A stretch of 64,000 nucleotides of DNA from Serripes groenlandicus (GCA_031761405.1 JASEVX010000008.1:45109317-45173316); one strand, 5' to 3'; positions 1 to 12,317 are shown, counted from the first letter of the stretch. Notes: generated by a model not told the origin, from the letters alone. Numbers and translations are program-made.

Positions 1-475
1 AACTGTAAAATCATACTAACTGGAGTGTGTGTAAACTTCGTACATACCAGTAAGTATACTCGTACCTATACACATACCAGTTATGTACGAGTATTCTTAC
101 TGGTATGTGTATATGTACGAGTATACTAACTGGTGGAAGTGAGTGTGTATCTGTACGAATATACTTACTGGTGTGTATATATGTACGAGTATACTAACTA
201 GTGTGTATATATATGTACGAGTATACTAACTGGTATGTGTATATTTACGAGTATACTAACTGGAGTAGTATGTGTGTACCTGCACGAGTATATTCTTACG
301 GGTGTGTATATATTTACGAGTAAACAAACGTGTGTGTGTATATGTACTAGTATATTAACTGGTGTGTGTATCTTTACGATTATACTTACTGGTATGTGTA
401 TTTTGTACGAGCATACTAACTGGTATGTATATGTACGAATATACTAACTGTTGTGCGTATATGTACGAGTACAAC
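1..475. repeat. Minisatellite, about 30-40 bp unit
   Basis: Degenerate tandem copies of a unit containing GTACGAGTATACTAACTGG followed by a TGTGTATAT run fill the window edge, so the array may extend further left. Unit length drifts because the TG/TA part slips. Short open frames across it are repeat artefacts. Confidence 0.85.
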
Positions 476-483
476 TTATTAAA

Positions 484-558
484 TTGTGGCCACAACGTTT
501 TATTTTGTGGCCACAACTTAGTAAATTGTGGCCACAAGTTACTAAGTTGTGGCCACAA
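484..558. repeat. Four perfect 12-bp palindromes at exact 21-bp spacing
   Basis: The palindrome TTGTGGCCACAA occurs at 484-495, 505-516, 526-537 and 547-558. The spacing is exactly 21 bp, about two helical turns, and the 9-bp separators vary. It directly follows the minisatellite at the window edge. It could be a short tandem array or a multi-site protein-binding cluster; only the pattern is seen. Confidence 0.85.
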
Positions 559-1113
559 TATAAATAAAGTGTTGCGGATGTCACCTCAGTGCCACCGTAC
601 AATCATGTTGTGCTAGTACGCGGTTGAATCTAAGCTAGATACATGAATTGAAATAAAGACGTTGACTTAGAATTCTGTATCGTAATATAATCTGTTATCA
701 CGCTAAACTGTATGATAGCTCCGTACTTCTACAGTCGTATCAATACACTTTCAGACTTTTGCTGATTCCTCTTTTCCTGCTATTCGCATTTATCATATCG
801 ATCATGATTTGGACAAATATAAACAAAAATCAGTCTGCAAGTTCTTTAAGTTTTATCATGATCTACATTGTTAGCATATTTATCTATAAGTTGACCCGTC
901 TGCGGGGAAGGTCATAATTATCAGTATATACACGTTGACAGAATCTTCTAAAAGGCTTTTGTAAGTAATACGTGAATAGTGTATATCTTGGTCAGACTGT
1001 GCGGATGCACAGGCTTGCCTGGATATACACAGTTTACAACAAACAAACATGTACATTTTCCAATGAAAGAAATAAATTAAAGTTATCAACTTGACGCAAA
1101 ATATTTTTCATTT
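559..1113. other. No gene recognised
   Basis: AT-rich sequence. Around 890-1030 there is a dispersed-repeat signature (AATACGTGAATAGTGTATAT followed by a GACTGTGCGGATGCACAGGC segment); part of the same repeat recurs near 21740-21830. I see no exon with supported splice sites. Confidence 0.5.
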
Positions 1114-1336
1114 TAACCCTTTCCCTCATATAGACGCTTTATGAAGCCCCTGCAGCAGACGGCTATTTGAAAACATAGTGACAAAAGAAGAAATTGCACG
1201 TGCAATTTCTCCTTTTGTCACAATGTTTTCCACTTTTAGTCATAGGTTATCCATTCAATTATAGTGATTTTCTATTGTTTGACAAAATATGTTCAAAGTC
1301 GTCTGCTGCAGAATTAGAGTATGAGGGAAAGGGTTA
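1114..1336. mobile_element. MITE-A copy (full, TIR TTAACCCTTTCCC)
   Basis: The ends TTAACCCTTTCCCTCATA and TATGAGGGAAAGGGTTAA are inverted. Inside these, CTGCAGCAGACG and CGTCTGCTGCAG are inverted again, and the centre carries an inverted pair (AGAAATTGCACGTGCAATTTCT). No coding capacity. The same family recurs many times in this window, which marks it as a non-autonomous terminal-inverted-repeat element. Confidence 0.85.
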
Positions 1337-1828
1337 AAATTAAGATAAAGTCAAACACCAAGGACGATGCTAACAGTCACAGTAAATCATATTCATTTCA
1401 AGTAGAGTCGCACTCTAGGAGAACTAACCTAAGTGTATTTGGGACATTGTGTTAGCAAAGAACTAGCCCCGAAAACTATTAATCACTAAAAACGTACTCT
1501 GTGCTAAATAATAAACTCCGTGCTCAAAATAAGACTTCTGGAGTGTGTCAATTTCGTCAATGAATTTGCGTCTGACCAATCGGCTCCTTGAGCACACATT
1601 CTGACACCAGAGTAAACTGTAAGCTTTTTTAAGCCGGTATATGTTTGCCTTACACTTTCCCCCCCTTAAAACGAGCAATTTCTCCTTTTGCCACACTGTT
1701 TTCCACTTTTAGTCGTCTGCTGCAGAATTGGCGTATGGGGGAAAGGGTTAATAATGAAAGCATAATAATAATACTGGTAGTAAGTACACTGATGTAGGGT
1801 TTCGTTGTTGAGCACCGATCATTTATTT

Positions 1829-1982
1829 AACCTTTTCCCACTTGCAGACGCATTTCGACGGCATCTGCAGTTGACGATCATTGAAAACATTGTGGCAAAA
1901 GGAGAAATTGCGCAGGATTAGCAAATTCTGTCGAGATCATGTTTAAGTCGTCTGCTGCATATTTATTGTATGTTGAAAATGA
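1829..1982. mobile_element. MITE-A copy, diverged and shortened
   Basis: Shares TTAACCTTTTCCCACTTGC, the GACGCATTTCGACG motif, the GAAAACATTGTGGCAAAAGG stretch and a terminal GTCGTCTGCTGC with the full copies, but the right end is lost. A half-copy also lies at about 1675-1751. Confidence 0.6.
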
Positions 1983-2001
1983 TTACTTATGTGTTACTTA
2001 C

Positions 2002-2261
2002 ACGTCTCTGTTGCTATGGTAACGCGAGGGTTCATCAGCAGTCGGTGTATAAAACACATCATCTGGACTCGTTAAACTCCGCCTTATTTGACCCCCTGAG
2101 TCTGGTGAAGTCACTGTCACGCTCTTAGATTTGTTTAATCCGCCCGTTGGGCTTCGAACATAAAACCTTGGCGAGTATCGCTTAATAGCAGCCGCACACA
2201 CATCCGGCCAAGTGAATGGTGATTTCTTCAATCTGGTCCCAACACTTTCCAAACTTTTCAT
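2002..2261 (-). CDS. Probable first coding exon of an unidentified minus-strand gene (partial)
   Basis: An 86-codon open frame starts at an ATG with A at -3 and an in-frame TAG 18 nt upstream. It ends at a strong donor (GACGT|GTAAGTAAC at 2002/2001) in phase 2, and would stop three bases later if not spliced. The peptide starts MKSLESVGTRLKKSPFTWPD and later has Ser/Thr-Pro patches such as TVTSPDSGG and SLTSPDDVFYTP. It has no signal peptide or membrane segment, so it looks like an intracellular N-terminus with possible phosphosites. Base composition is richer in GC than the flanks. I do not recognise the family and found no convincing second exon between 1 and 2000, so the rest would lie beyond the left edge. 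Confidence 0.5.
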
Positions 2262-2937
2262 TGTTTTTCTTTTATCCTATCGTTGAAATCAAATATATGA
2301 ATGGGATGATATATTTCTCTAATATGTTGCAATCACGTTTCACACTCAAATTATATTTTTTTCCCACGATTTGCATCATTAAACAGACGGTTATGTCAAA
2401 TACTATCACTTGAACTTCAATCGTATGATTTCGGTCTTCATCCTACATATGCATCGTATGCCGCTCCTTGCGGAAATGACATGAACAAGAAAAAGTATCA
2501 CGAAAGAAAGAGAACAGGCTCGTAGCCGAGTGAGTGACAGTCTGTTTAATGACGCAAGTGTAAATGTACACCCTTTATCTCTTCGCATATCGTCTTTGAT
2601 GTCGTGTATCACTTTCCCTTGTGTAGGATATATAAACCGTATGTTTTTGTTGTTGTATCGTATATATTACTATGGTGTGTTTTGTTTGACTAGATACTAT
2701 GTCGTTTACGATAATAAAATATTGTCTTGTCGTATTAGACCCGTTTGCAACCGCATACGTTTTTGTAAGTGAAAATGAGAAATTGTCATACACGAAGAAT
2801 TTCTCCGCAACGTTTTCAAATATTTAGTATGATAATTATTTGAATACATGTAATCTAGACAGAGACATATCAATACATTTTCATTTATCTCTGATTCTAG
2901 ATTATCTATTTTGCTCAGATCTTACATACGCAAAAGA
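2262..2937. other. Non-coding; would include the 5' flank of the 2002-2261 exon
   Basis: Upstream of the predicted ATG on the minus strand. I see AT-rich sequence without a clear TATA or initiator arrangement and no repeat family that I can name. Short open frames on both strands lack splice context. Confidence 0.35.
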
Positions 2938-3159
2938 CATTTACATAATTTCACTTACAGACGCATTTTGACGCGTTTGTGGCAGTATCCCTTTGCAAAC
3001 ATTGAGTCAAAAGAACAATTTGCCTATTTCATCTTTCGACACGGTGTTTTCAAATCTAATCAGTTATAACATTTTACATTTACACATAGTTTCCGTATTT
3101 TTGACAAGATGATTTCAAAGTCGTCTGCTGCGAATATGGTGTATATGGGAATGGGTTAG
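2938..3159. mobile_element. MITE-A copy
   Basis: Contains CAGACGCATTTTGACGCG, the central GAACAATTTGCC/TTCATCTTTCGACAC stem, and the terminal GTCGTCTGCTGCGAATATGG followed by GGGAATGGGTTA, matching the MITE-A layout with mutated ends. Confidence 0.65.
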
Positions 3160-4860
3160 CGTATTATATACTGTTACTAAGAAAGTAAATTGTTCATTAT
3201 TGTGAGGTATGTAACATCGAACAGTTTATAATACACATCAATAAGTTAACACTTATTAATTAATAATTAACACTCGGCCTTAATAGCCTATTTGTCACAA
3301 GGACATATTATTTCATTGTTTTAACCTACAAACAATTTATTTACATTACATTTACATAAAATGTGAAGCCATAAGCACCTACGCATTTAAAATTTGACTT
3401 TGTTGACGCTGTTTACCCTCGCGCTCGGCATAAATGGCATTTGGCGAGCAATCATTTAAAGTAATACCAATACACATTATATATAGACGCAGTACCTTCA
3501 CCGGACCTGACATATGTCTTTTCACTCGGTATAATGTACAAGTATATGGACAAGGCAATTATACATTAACACATTCATTCATTACAAGAATAGGCTGCTA
3601 ATAATCATTCCCCCATTTGATCCAGAGATTATTTTAGGACTCTGTTTGATCTTAAAGTAATTTGGGTTACATTTAGTTTCTTATATGCTACAGAAAACTT
3701 TGTTACTATTTACACATTCATGATTGTTGAAAACATTGTGGTAAATAAAGAAATAACTCATATTGAGTAATTTCGCACTTTGTTGTCAAAAAGACTTCAA
3801 ACGATGCCTGCTACAGATGTGTTTTCAAGTGGAAAAGGGTTAACTCAAGCACAATGTGTCAAGTAACAGAGTAAAAAAGGGCCCTTATGCCAGTAAAAGT
3901 GTCAATGTCCGCTGTTATTATATGTCTTTCACATTTTTTCATATTTTATGTTTTTTCTCTTTTCTTTGTGAATAATTTTGTTTTCTTTGTTGTATTCTAT
4001 AGTTTGTAACGCATGTACTATAACATGACGAAAAACACTTGTTGTTCAAGTCCAATAATAAACGAATTGAATTGAATGTCAGCTGTTTATAAAACAAACA
4101 ATAGAAAATACGACTGTTTACCTAACAGGTATTTCACGTATTTATTAAATAACCAACAGTGTATAGCTCGGATATTTTCACGGTGTAGTACATTCGCACC
4201 TGAAACAAACCTTTCTTTTGACAATAAAGCTCAATTATATACACACAATCTCGTTATTAACCAATCAAAACAAACATAACTTTACGCCATATAACTATAA
4301 GTACAGTAACCCTTTCCCACATATCCCAAATAAGCTCGCCAAATAGTTAACTCTGTACGGCGAGAGTAAACAAAACCAAACAATAAATAACACATATTAA
4401 TAGTTGACAAAAAACAACAAAAATGTATTATACCCCCATCGCTCTACTTATATAATAATAAAATAATCATGGTGAAAACGATAGCTACTCGCCAAATCTC
4501 AATATTGACGAGCTAGAGGGGAGACAACGCCAACAAACAACAACAACACATTTATCGGATGTCCATTTAAGAAAAGTACGAGGATCCTTGTAGCAAAATG
4601 TTCATATATTTTTCGTCCGTCTTTTAAACATGGGAGCAGTCTTTTGCTCGGCGCGGCTAGCTGCTTTCTCTTGATATTTATGAAGGCAAATCTGTATTGG
4701 ATCAATTGCTTTAAATCTGATTTGAGGCAAATCTGTCACGCCTTGGGTTTATTTACATTTGTCAATGTTTGATTGCTGTTAAGAGCAGTATTTATACCCT
4801 TTAGGTAGGAGGAGTCAGTTGCGTATGGTTTACTTCATATGGGTATCAGTAAACGGCGTA
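3160..4860. other. No gene recognised; one decayed MITE-A fragment
   Basis: AT-rich intergenic sequence. About 3725-3842 has GAAAACATTGTGGTAAATAA and a terminal GTGGAAAAGGGTTAA of a decayed MITE-A. A 67-codon open frame at 4076-4279 and a minus frame at 4499-4705 show no splice sites or recognisable motif. Confidence 0.4.
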
Positions 4861-4869
4861 CGCTTTACA

Positions 4870-6150
4870 TTGCGTGTCGGGACACTCCTCTCTGACATGT
4901 CTTGCTCTTGGTGCGCTTGGGCCTGACACAGCTGTTTTATTTATTATGTCATCGCATGCACGGGTACGCTTTGCATTGCGTGTCGGGGTCATTTACGAAG
5001 AATACCCTCTCTGACACTCCTCTCTGACATGTCTTGCTCTTGGTGCGCTTGGGCCTGAAACAGCTGTTTTATTTATTATGTCATCGCATGCACGGGTACG
5101 CTTTGCATTGCGTGTCGGGGTCATTTACGAAGAATACCCTCTCTAACACTCCTCTCTGACATGTCTTGCTCTTGGTGCGCTTGGGCCTGACACAGCTGTT
5201 TTATTTATTATGTCATCGCATGCACGGGTACGCTTTGCATTGCGTGTCGGGGTCATTTACGAAGAATACCCTCTCTGACATGTCTTGCTCTTGGTGCGCT
5301 TGGGCCTGGCACAGCTGTTTTATTTATTATGTCATTGCATGCACGGGTACGCTTTGCATTGCGTGTCGGGGTCATTTACGAAGAATACCCTCTCTGACAT
5401 GTCTTGCTCTTGGTGCGCTTGGGCCTGACACAGCTGTTTTATTTATTATGTCATCGCATGCACGGGTACGCTTTGCATTGCGTGTCGGGGTCATTTACGA
5501 AGAATACCCTCTCTGACACTCCTCTCTGACATGTCTTGCTTTTGGTGCGCTTGGGCCTGGCACAGCTGTTTTATTTATTATGTCATTGCATGCACGGGTA
5601 CGCTTTGCATTGCGTGTCGGTGTCATTTACGAAGAATACCCTCTCTGACACTCCTCTCTGACATGTCTTGATCTTGGTGCGCTTGGGCCTGGCACAGCTG
5701 TTTTATTTATTATGTCATCGCATGCACGGGTAAACCCGGCCGGGTAGCTCAATTGGTAGCGTATCTGACTCGTGATCTGGAGGTCACGGGTTCGATACCC
5801 GGTTGCGGCGACATTCTTTCGGGCGATGTTTTCCATTGCCTCTCACCTCTGATCTATGTGAGAAAGTAGTCAGTGGCTTCAAAAGAATGTTGTGTAAGTA
5901 CTAACCGCCGTGATATGACCAAAGCTGTTGAAAGCGGCGTTAAACTCCAAACAAACAAAGCATGCACGGGTACGCTTTGCATTGCGTGTCGGGGTCATTT
6001 ACGAAGAATACCTTCTCTGACATGTCTTGCCCTTGGTGCGCTTGGGCCTGGCACAGCTGTCTTTTTTTATTATGTCATCGCATGCACGGTTAAGCTTTGC
6101 ATTGCGTGTCGGGGTTGGTGTCTGATTCATCTACGAAGGACACCCTCACT
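4870..6150. repeat. Satellite-like array, unit about 120-135 bp
   Basis: About eight copies of a unit that begins CTGACATGTCTTGCTCTTGG, passes through CACAGCTGTTTTATTTATTA and GCATGCACGGGTACGCTTTG, and ends GAAGAATACCCTCTCTGAC. Some units carry an extra CACTCCTCTCTGA, giving two length classes. The array is split by a SINE at 5733-5959. Open frames such as 5166-5516 simply read through the units. Confidence 0.9.
5733..5959 (+). mobile_element. tRNA-derived SINE inserted in the satellite, with 13-bp TSD
   Basis: The head is tRNA-like: GGGTAGCTCAATTGGTAGCG is a box A region and GGGTTCGATACCC a perfect box B. It continues into a body with GAATGTTGTGTAAGTACTAA and ends with GGCGTTAAACTCCAAACAAA. 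GCATGCACGGGTA occurs at 5720-5732 and again at 5960-5972, so the insertion interrupted one satellite unit and duplicated 13 bp. It is not counted as a tRNA gene because the acceptor arms do not pair well and the element has a SINE tail. Confidence 0.88.
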
Positions 6151-6589
6151 GACATGTTCAGTTCAGTTTGCGCGTGTGCATGGCCAAGATTATTAAATTA
6201 TCGATCGTCACTTACATGATGTACAAAATGATTCTTATAGGTCCGACTAAGGGTAGTTTGCTGTTACTTAAAATCATGTTTAATGTATATCTCTTTTTAT
6301 GCGGGGGATTCAGCTATGCTGATCAGTTAAATACGTTTCACAACAAGCTAAACAGTATGCACATTATACAAAGTAAACGTACACAATGTAACGTTTTAAT
6401 CCATGAAGTTGTATACATAATTTAGAAATTTAAGTTAGAATAAGTATCTTAAATGTTTCTTTTAAATATATGGAAAACGAGTAGCTTGAAAGCGGGTAGC
6501 TCAAACACCTTTTGAGAAAATCCCTGCAATGAAAAAAACGGAAATACAGCTGTCGTGCATCGTCAACATTTTCCCTTGTTAACCCTCTA

Positions 6590-7665
6590 CAGGATACATT
6601 TTGCATCGGATCTTCATGAAAGTCTATCAGAACATTCATCTCCATCAAATCTTGGACAAGTTCGAAACTGGGCCATTTGAGGTCAACAACTAGGTAACTA
6701 GGTCAAATTAAAGGAAAATTTGTTAACACTCTAGAGGCCACATTTTCAACTTGAGCATGTTATAACTTTATGTTTGTCTTGATGATGTAAGCCAAGTTCG
6801 ATCATGAGTCATGTTAACACTCTAGAGGCCGCAGGTTTTGCTTCAGCAGTTTGAAATGTCAGAATGATTGTAATAATGATATCTAGGTAAAGTTCAAATA
6901 TGGGTCTTATTGGGTCAGAAACTAGGTCAGAAACTAGGTTACTAGGCCAAATTGAAGGAAAATCTTGTTAATACTGTAGAAGCCACAGTTTTCGCAGCTT
7001 GAAATTTAGTCAAAATGTTTATCTATATGATATCTAGGCCAAGTTCAAATATGGGTCAAGCTGGGTCAAAAACTAGGTCACTAAGCCAAATTGAATGGAA
7101 AGCTTATTAACACTCTATAGGCCGACATTTTGTCAGAATGTTTGTATTAATGATATTTAGGTCAAGTTCGAATATGGGTCACATTGGGTCAGAAACTAGG
7201 TCACTATGCCAAATTGAAGGAAAATCTTGTTAACTCTGTAGAAGCATCTTTTTTGGCTACAGCAGCTTGAAATTTGGTCAGAATTCTATCTAAATTATAT
7301 CTAGGTCAATTTTTAATATAGGTCAAGCCGGTTAAAAACTAGGTCACTAGGCCAAATTGAAGGATAATATTGTTAACACTCTGGATACTGCATTTTTAGC
7401 TTGTGCATGTTGAAACTTATCAGAATGTTTTTCTTGATGATATATGGGTCATGCCGGTTAAAAACTAGGTCACTAGGCCAAATTGAAGGAAAATCTTGTT
7501 AACACTCTGGATACTGCATTTTTAGCTTGAGCATGTTGAACTTTATCAGGATGTTTTTCTTGATGATATCTAGGTCAAGTTCATGGGTTATGTTGGGTCA
7601 AAAAGTAGGTCACTAGGTCAAATTGAAGGAAAATCTTGTTAACACTCCAGAGCCAACATCCCCCG
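6590..7665. repeat. Diverged tandem repeat, units mostly about 120-150 bp
   Basis: Seven or eight units share AACTAGGTCACTAGGCCAAA, GAAGGAAAATCTTGTTAACA, a GCTTGAGCATGTTGAAAC segment, and GATGATATCTAGGTCAAGTT. This type of 'ctaggtcactaggtcaaa' repeat is, to my knowledge, common in bivalve genomes. No coding potential. Confidence 0.85.
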
Positions 7666-9179
7666 CATTTCAGTACTTTCAGTACTTTGATTAGTTATGT
7701 CACGTCGACCAGCGAGTCAGCAAACAATGTATTTACTTGGTCTCTGGCATTGTAACTGTACACAACTTTCTTTCTAGGCATCGGACTACTTTAGTGCATA
7801 GACTATGAGATGCGGAGTCTTAGGTAGTTGCAGTCAAAACGTTTACCAGCATTTCTAAGTAAAAAAATGTCAACATTTGTATTGTATGCAGGACAGAGTT
7901 AGTTTATTTGATTAATTATATACATGTGTGTTGGTTGGAAAGGGTTGTTTACATTTTCAATGCAATGCATCAGGTAGTTAATGAGATGTGGAGTCTTAAT
8001 GTTATTGCACGAAAAACTTTAACCAGAATCGCTAAGTCAAAAAGTGTCATAATTTGCATTATGTGTAGGACAGAGTTATCTTACTTGTTTATTTATATAG
8101 ATGTGATGGTGTGAAAGATTGTATACATTTTTAAAGCAATGCATCCAGGTAGTAAATGAGATATGGACTCTTGTTGTAGTTGCATGCAAAACTTTAACCA
8201 GAATTTCTACGTAAAAAGGGGCCATAACATGCATTATGTGCAGGATAGAGTTGCTGCCAACTTTAAAGTATTTGGTGTGACCCGTTCGTGGAACGAACCC
8301 TGGTCTCCCGTTCTTAGGCGGACACATTATTGGGACGATATATCGCTTTAACTGCCGAATTTTCCCGAAGTCGACTCTTCCATGTTGAAAATTTGACCAC
8401 AATATCATTAGTCCAACAGACAATTTGAAAATATTTAATGTCTTCAAGAGTGGCAAACAATGCAGATTTCAGGAGTGACAGCTGAACTGTATTGTATTGT
8501 TTGCAAAAACCTTTCCATGTCTTTGGCAGCGAAATAGATATACGTATCGAAAAAGGTTTATTTTCAGAATATAACACACCCATAACTAGTTGGCCATAAA
8601 GAACGTCAATTGAAACAAACACTTCATAAAGACCTCTTGTACATAAGTTGCATCTCATTGTTTATTATGTTTTTTTCTGAATAATTGTATAGCAACGAAC
8701 GATAGCTTTCTGCAAAACCGAATTGCCAAAATCATCGCCATTCTAGCGGAAATCCTTGATCATATAAATAATAAATATAACAATGTAACACTACGTTTTC
8801 CAATTACTATTGATGAATATATAGACATTAAGCTATTCAATTACGTTATACCATGTACTTTTGCTCTTTCACGTACAATTCATTATGGCTACATGGATAA
8901 AAGTACAATAACTTCATTTTGAACGTTTATGTAATATGTTTGTTTTTTCGTTTATCCAAACGTGCACCACTTAGTATTGCGTGTTGAAGTTTGAAATGAC
9001 CGAATTGGGATATATTTAATGCGAGGTTCAATGACATGATTGACACACGTAGTCAGATCGACAAGTTTGGTGTATTCCGATCAATTTGTCCTCTATGTGA
9101 TCTATACATTTTATGCGTTGTGTCAACATTGTACAGTCGTTGTTGTACAGTCACCAGTGAATGCATTAAATGCTGAAGA
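7666..9179. other. No gene; internal duplications and a dispersed repeat
   Basis: The segments around 7780-7900, 7970-8080 and 8130-8250 are diverged copies of one another (AGTAAATGAGATATGGACTC, CATAACATGCATTATGTGCA, GGACAGAGTTA). About 8345-8560 holds a dispersed repeat with CGACTCTTCCATGTTGAAAA and GGCAAACAATGCAGATTTC, seen again near 25980-26110, 42120-42260, 50940-51070 and 58330-58430. The 114-codon minus frame at 8314-8658 lies on this repeat. Confidence 0.5.
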
Positions 9180-9352
9180 TAAGATTGATTGTTTTGGGTT
9201 AAAAACAGTTTACGACAATATCTCGGCGGCCAGTTTCTGGCTTTCTCAAACCAGTACTCCAAAGGAAAAAAGTCAGTCGAGCTGGGATTCGAAATCAAAA
9301 CCTCTGAATTGAATGCCTGAATCGCTACCGACTGCGCTACAAGGGCTCGGAC
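9180..9352 (-). mobile_element. SINE-2 copy (tRNA head on minus strand)
   Basis: On the minus strand the head reads GAGCCCTTGTAGCGCAGTCG followed by TTTCGAATCCCAGC (box B-like), and the body includes the complement of ATCTCGGCGGCCAGTTTCTG. It matches the SINE-2 copies inside the large gene (see 36326-36622 and others), but is diverged. Confidence 0.7.
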
Positions 9353-9585
9353 TAAAGGTAGGAAGATATGTGTGTCACACAAAGAATGTCTGTTGCGCTG
9401 TAAAATGTGTGTTACGGGTACATACAGTCTACGTTGGAGTCTTCATGATGTACTACATTTAAAGCCACAGGTTAAGTTAAACATCGTTATTCAACAGATA
9501 TTCGCCCGTATTCACCAATCATTTAACTTTAAATTTCAGAATATGATTTGTTTTTGAAAGTAACATCAATTCTGATTGTCAAGGA

Positions 9586-9839
9586 ATATCGAGGGCTTGG
9601 CGTGAAACAGTTGTAATTAAAAACCTATTTTGAAAACCCTGGTTTATGGGCAATTTTGACCCTTTTGTAAACAATGCAAATTTAGGTGCCATTGCTCAGA
9701 ACGAGCATTGGCACCTAAATTTTCATTGTTTACCAAGAAAAATGATTTAACACTTATGAAGACTTTTTGGCGAGGTGATTAACATTGGTAAAACATTACA
9801 AATTTTAGTTACAACCGTTTCACGCCAAGCCCTCGATAT
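9586..9839. mobile_element. MITE-B, full length
   Basis: Ends ATATCGAGGGCTTGGCGTGA and TCACGCCAAGCCCTCGATAT form long terminal inverted repeats that continue through the GTTGTAA/TTACAAC inner part. The centre contains a second stem (AATTTAGGTGCCATTGCTC against GAGCATTGGCACCTAAATTT). About 254 bp, no coding capacity. Confidence 0.9.
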
Positions 9840-10175
9840 AGGCTTTGCCAAACAGAAATTCTGTTACTTTTGAGAATTTATAATTAGCATGATCTTCGTT
9901 CTGATATGGGTTTACGGATCTAAATTAGTGAAATTGATAACGCGATTTTTTTTTAGCTCTCTGTCCGATTCTTCGTCATGACGGATTGAGGCTTTAATAA
10001 ATTAGTATTAAGAAGAAATTGTACAAAGAAGATATCTGAATTTCGCATACATAAGAAGAAAGGAAGTGAAAAGAATAAAAAGGAAAATTTACCGTAATTT
10101 ACAACATAATCTACGCTATATATAGGTCACCACTAAGTAAGGCAAAAAAGATGAAACATTATACATTTATCATTA

Positions 10176-10472
10176 ACATGTCTCCACATACAGACGCATT
10201 TTGACGCATATATAGCAAGCGGTTTTAGAAAACACTGTGAGCAAATAGGTTAATCATATTTTATTGTCAACCGAGGCTGAATCACATGGTATAACAACAT
10301 TAGAGTTTACATATAAAGCAACGTGGTCGAGCCACAAGTTCTCAACATTATTTCGGCTCTTCCCGTAAACCGTATACAATAATGAAACATTCATCTATCT
10401 ATTGAAGCGGGATTAGTTTTGCCTTCGAAAAGTCGTCTGCTGCAGATGTGTTTCTAGCTGGGAAAGGGTTGA
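10176..10472. mobile_element. MITE-A copy with enlarged centre
   Basis: Left end CTCCACATACAGACGCATTT and right end GTCGTCTGCTGCAGATGTG followed by GGGAAAGGGTTG are MITE-A termini. The middle is longer than in other copies and contains GCCACAAGTTCTCAACATTA, which may be an internal insertion. Confidence 0.65.
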
Positions 10473-10795
10473 ACAGGAACTACTCATTGTGTTAAACAGG
10501 AACTACTCATTGTGTTAAACAGGAACTACTCATTGTGTTCATTGTGTTAAACAGGAACTACTCATTGTGTTAAACAGGAACTACTCATTGTGTTCATTGT
10601 GTTAAACAGGAACTACTCATTGTGTTAAACAGGAACTACTCATTGTGTTCATTGTGTTAAACAGGAACTACTCATTGTGTTCATTGTGTTAAACAGGAAC
10701 TACTCATTGTGTTCATTGTGTTAAACAGGAACTACTCATTGTGTTAAACAGGAACTACTCATTGTGTTAAACAGGAACTACTCATTGTGTTAAAC
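10473..10795. repeat. Minisatellite with 24- and 34-bp units
   Basis: Tandem AACAGGAACTACTCATTGTG units alternate with a longer form that carries an extra TTCATTGTGT. It begins exactly at the right end of the preceding MITE-A. Confidence 0.92.
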
Positions 10796-10976
10796 GATTA
10801 CCTTATTCGGTATTGTAAATATCGGCTGCTTCGAAAACATATCAATATAAGAATAGAATATTTAGGACATTTGATGTGTACTTATGACACGGTGTTTAAC
10901 ACTTTTCAATCATTTCTCTTTTTTCACACTTTACTTACAGTAGTAGGATTAAATACAGTTACCTTTAGAAGTTTGT

Positions 10977-11196
10977 ATATCGAGGGCTTGGCGTGAAACG
11001 GTTGTAACTAAAATTGGTATTTTTCTTACCAAGGTTTATTACCTCGCCATAAAGTCTTTATAAGTGTTAAATCATTTTTCTTGGTAAACAATGGCACATA
11101 AATTTGCATTGTTTACGAAAGGGTAAAAATTGCGCCTAATCCAGGGTTTTCAAAATAGGTTTTGAGTTACAACCGTTTCACGCCAAGCCCTCGATA
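10977..11196. mobile_element. MITE-B, second copy
   Basis: Ends TATCGAGGGCTTGGCGTGAA and CACGCCAAGCCCTCGATAT are inverted. It matches 9586-9839 inside but has lost one arm of the central stem. Confidence 0.9.
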
Positions 11197-12317
11197 TCTC
11201 TAAAATCAGAGTAGAAAACTAGCGCTGTTTATATTTAGTGGCAGTTTTTTTAAATAAAAGAAATTGCCGAATATATGATCAGTAGTTTCACGCGTAAATC
11301 GTCTGCGTCAGGAAAAGGGTTACTGTATACTGATTACATTTTTTTTTCTCAATCATAATTGGTTGAATGACGTCATCTCCTCGACAGCCAATCAGCGAAA
11401 TCAAAAATAAACAATGCAGATATGCATTGCAGTGGCCCAAGTGGTTTACACTTTTAATTAACTTGTCCTTAGTTCAGGGTTTATATATGCAAATAGCATC
11501 CGGGAATCGAATGTAATGGGCATACAGTAATATATTGCTCCGTCTGTCTGTGGCAAGAACCAAAACATTGCCCATAACCTCTGACCCGTCGGAAATGAGA
11601 TTTTGTATACTTGGCATGAGTTTTTAATTTTTAATTGTGACTTGACCTTTCTAATGACCTTCGCGCATTGACACTGACCTCTGGTCTACCTTTGAAGCAT
11701 AACTTTTTTTAATTTAAACATACTTTATTACCTAAATAACATGTCATATTTAAAAACATACATATTTACCCATAGTTTAACAATTATTTAAAGGCCAAAG
11801 GGTCTGGCCACAAGTTCTCTCAACTTAGGAAAGGCCATTCCCTAAAATTTGAAATACGCATTTTTTAAATGTCTTCTGTATTAAAACAAATGTATGTGTT
11901 TTAGCATTGTTTTGTTTTTGAAGACATTCATTCCTTCCAGTTTTGATATTTGATGCATGACTGTGTTGCAACCTAGTTCCCCAATTGCTTTTTTACGAGC
12001 AGATCTTGTATGGAATAGATTTTAAATGGTTTTGGTTCATCCCAAACATGAGACATGTCAGGATGAATTGGATATTTGCTTTCACCCCAAAATGTATTCA
12101 GATAGCTCGTACATACCGATTGCTCGGTGAGCGCTAGTCATAAGCTGTATTTTAAATGGTTGATTTTGACAGAATATGCCCGAGTGTTCGATGCGTTATG
12201 ACACTTTAAATACACCGCAATGTAATTTTTGCATCAAACCAATTTCTTTTTTGGTTGTTTTAGTCGGGATTTACGCCGTTTTCAACATGATTTCAAGTAT
12301 ATCACGACGACATTTTA
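11197..12317. other. No gene; probable LINE 3' UTR remnants
   Basis: A MITE-A end lies near 11283-11325 (CGTAAATCGTCTGCGTC with AAAAGGGTTA). About 11540-11830 contains TGACCTTCGCGCATTGACAC and GGTCTGGCCACAAGTTCTCT, which look like untranslated tails of non-LTR elements, but no coding domain remains. I see no exon. Confidence 0.4.

Noticed and set aside
880..1089. 69-codon minus frame with a repeated motif seen again near 21.8 kb
   Set aside because: The similarity is between non-coding dispersed repeats, and the frame has no splice context.
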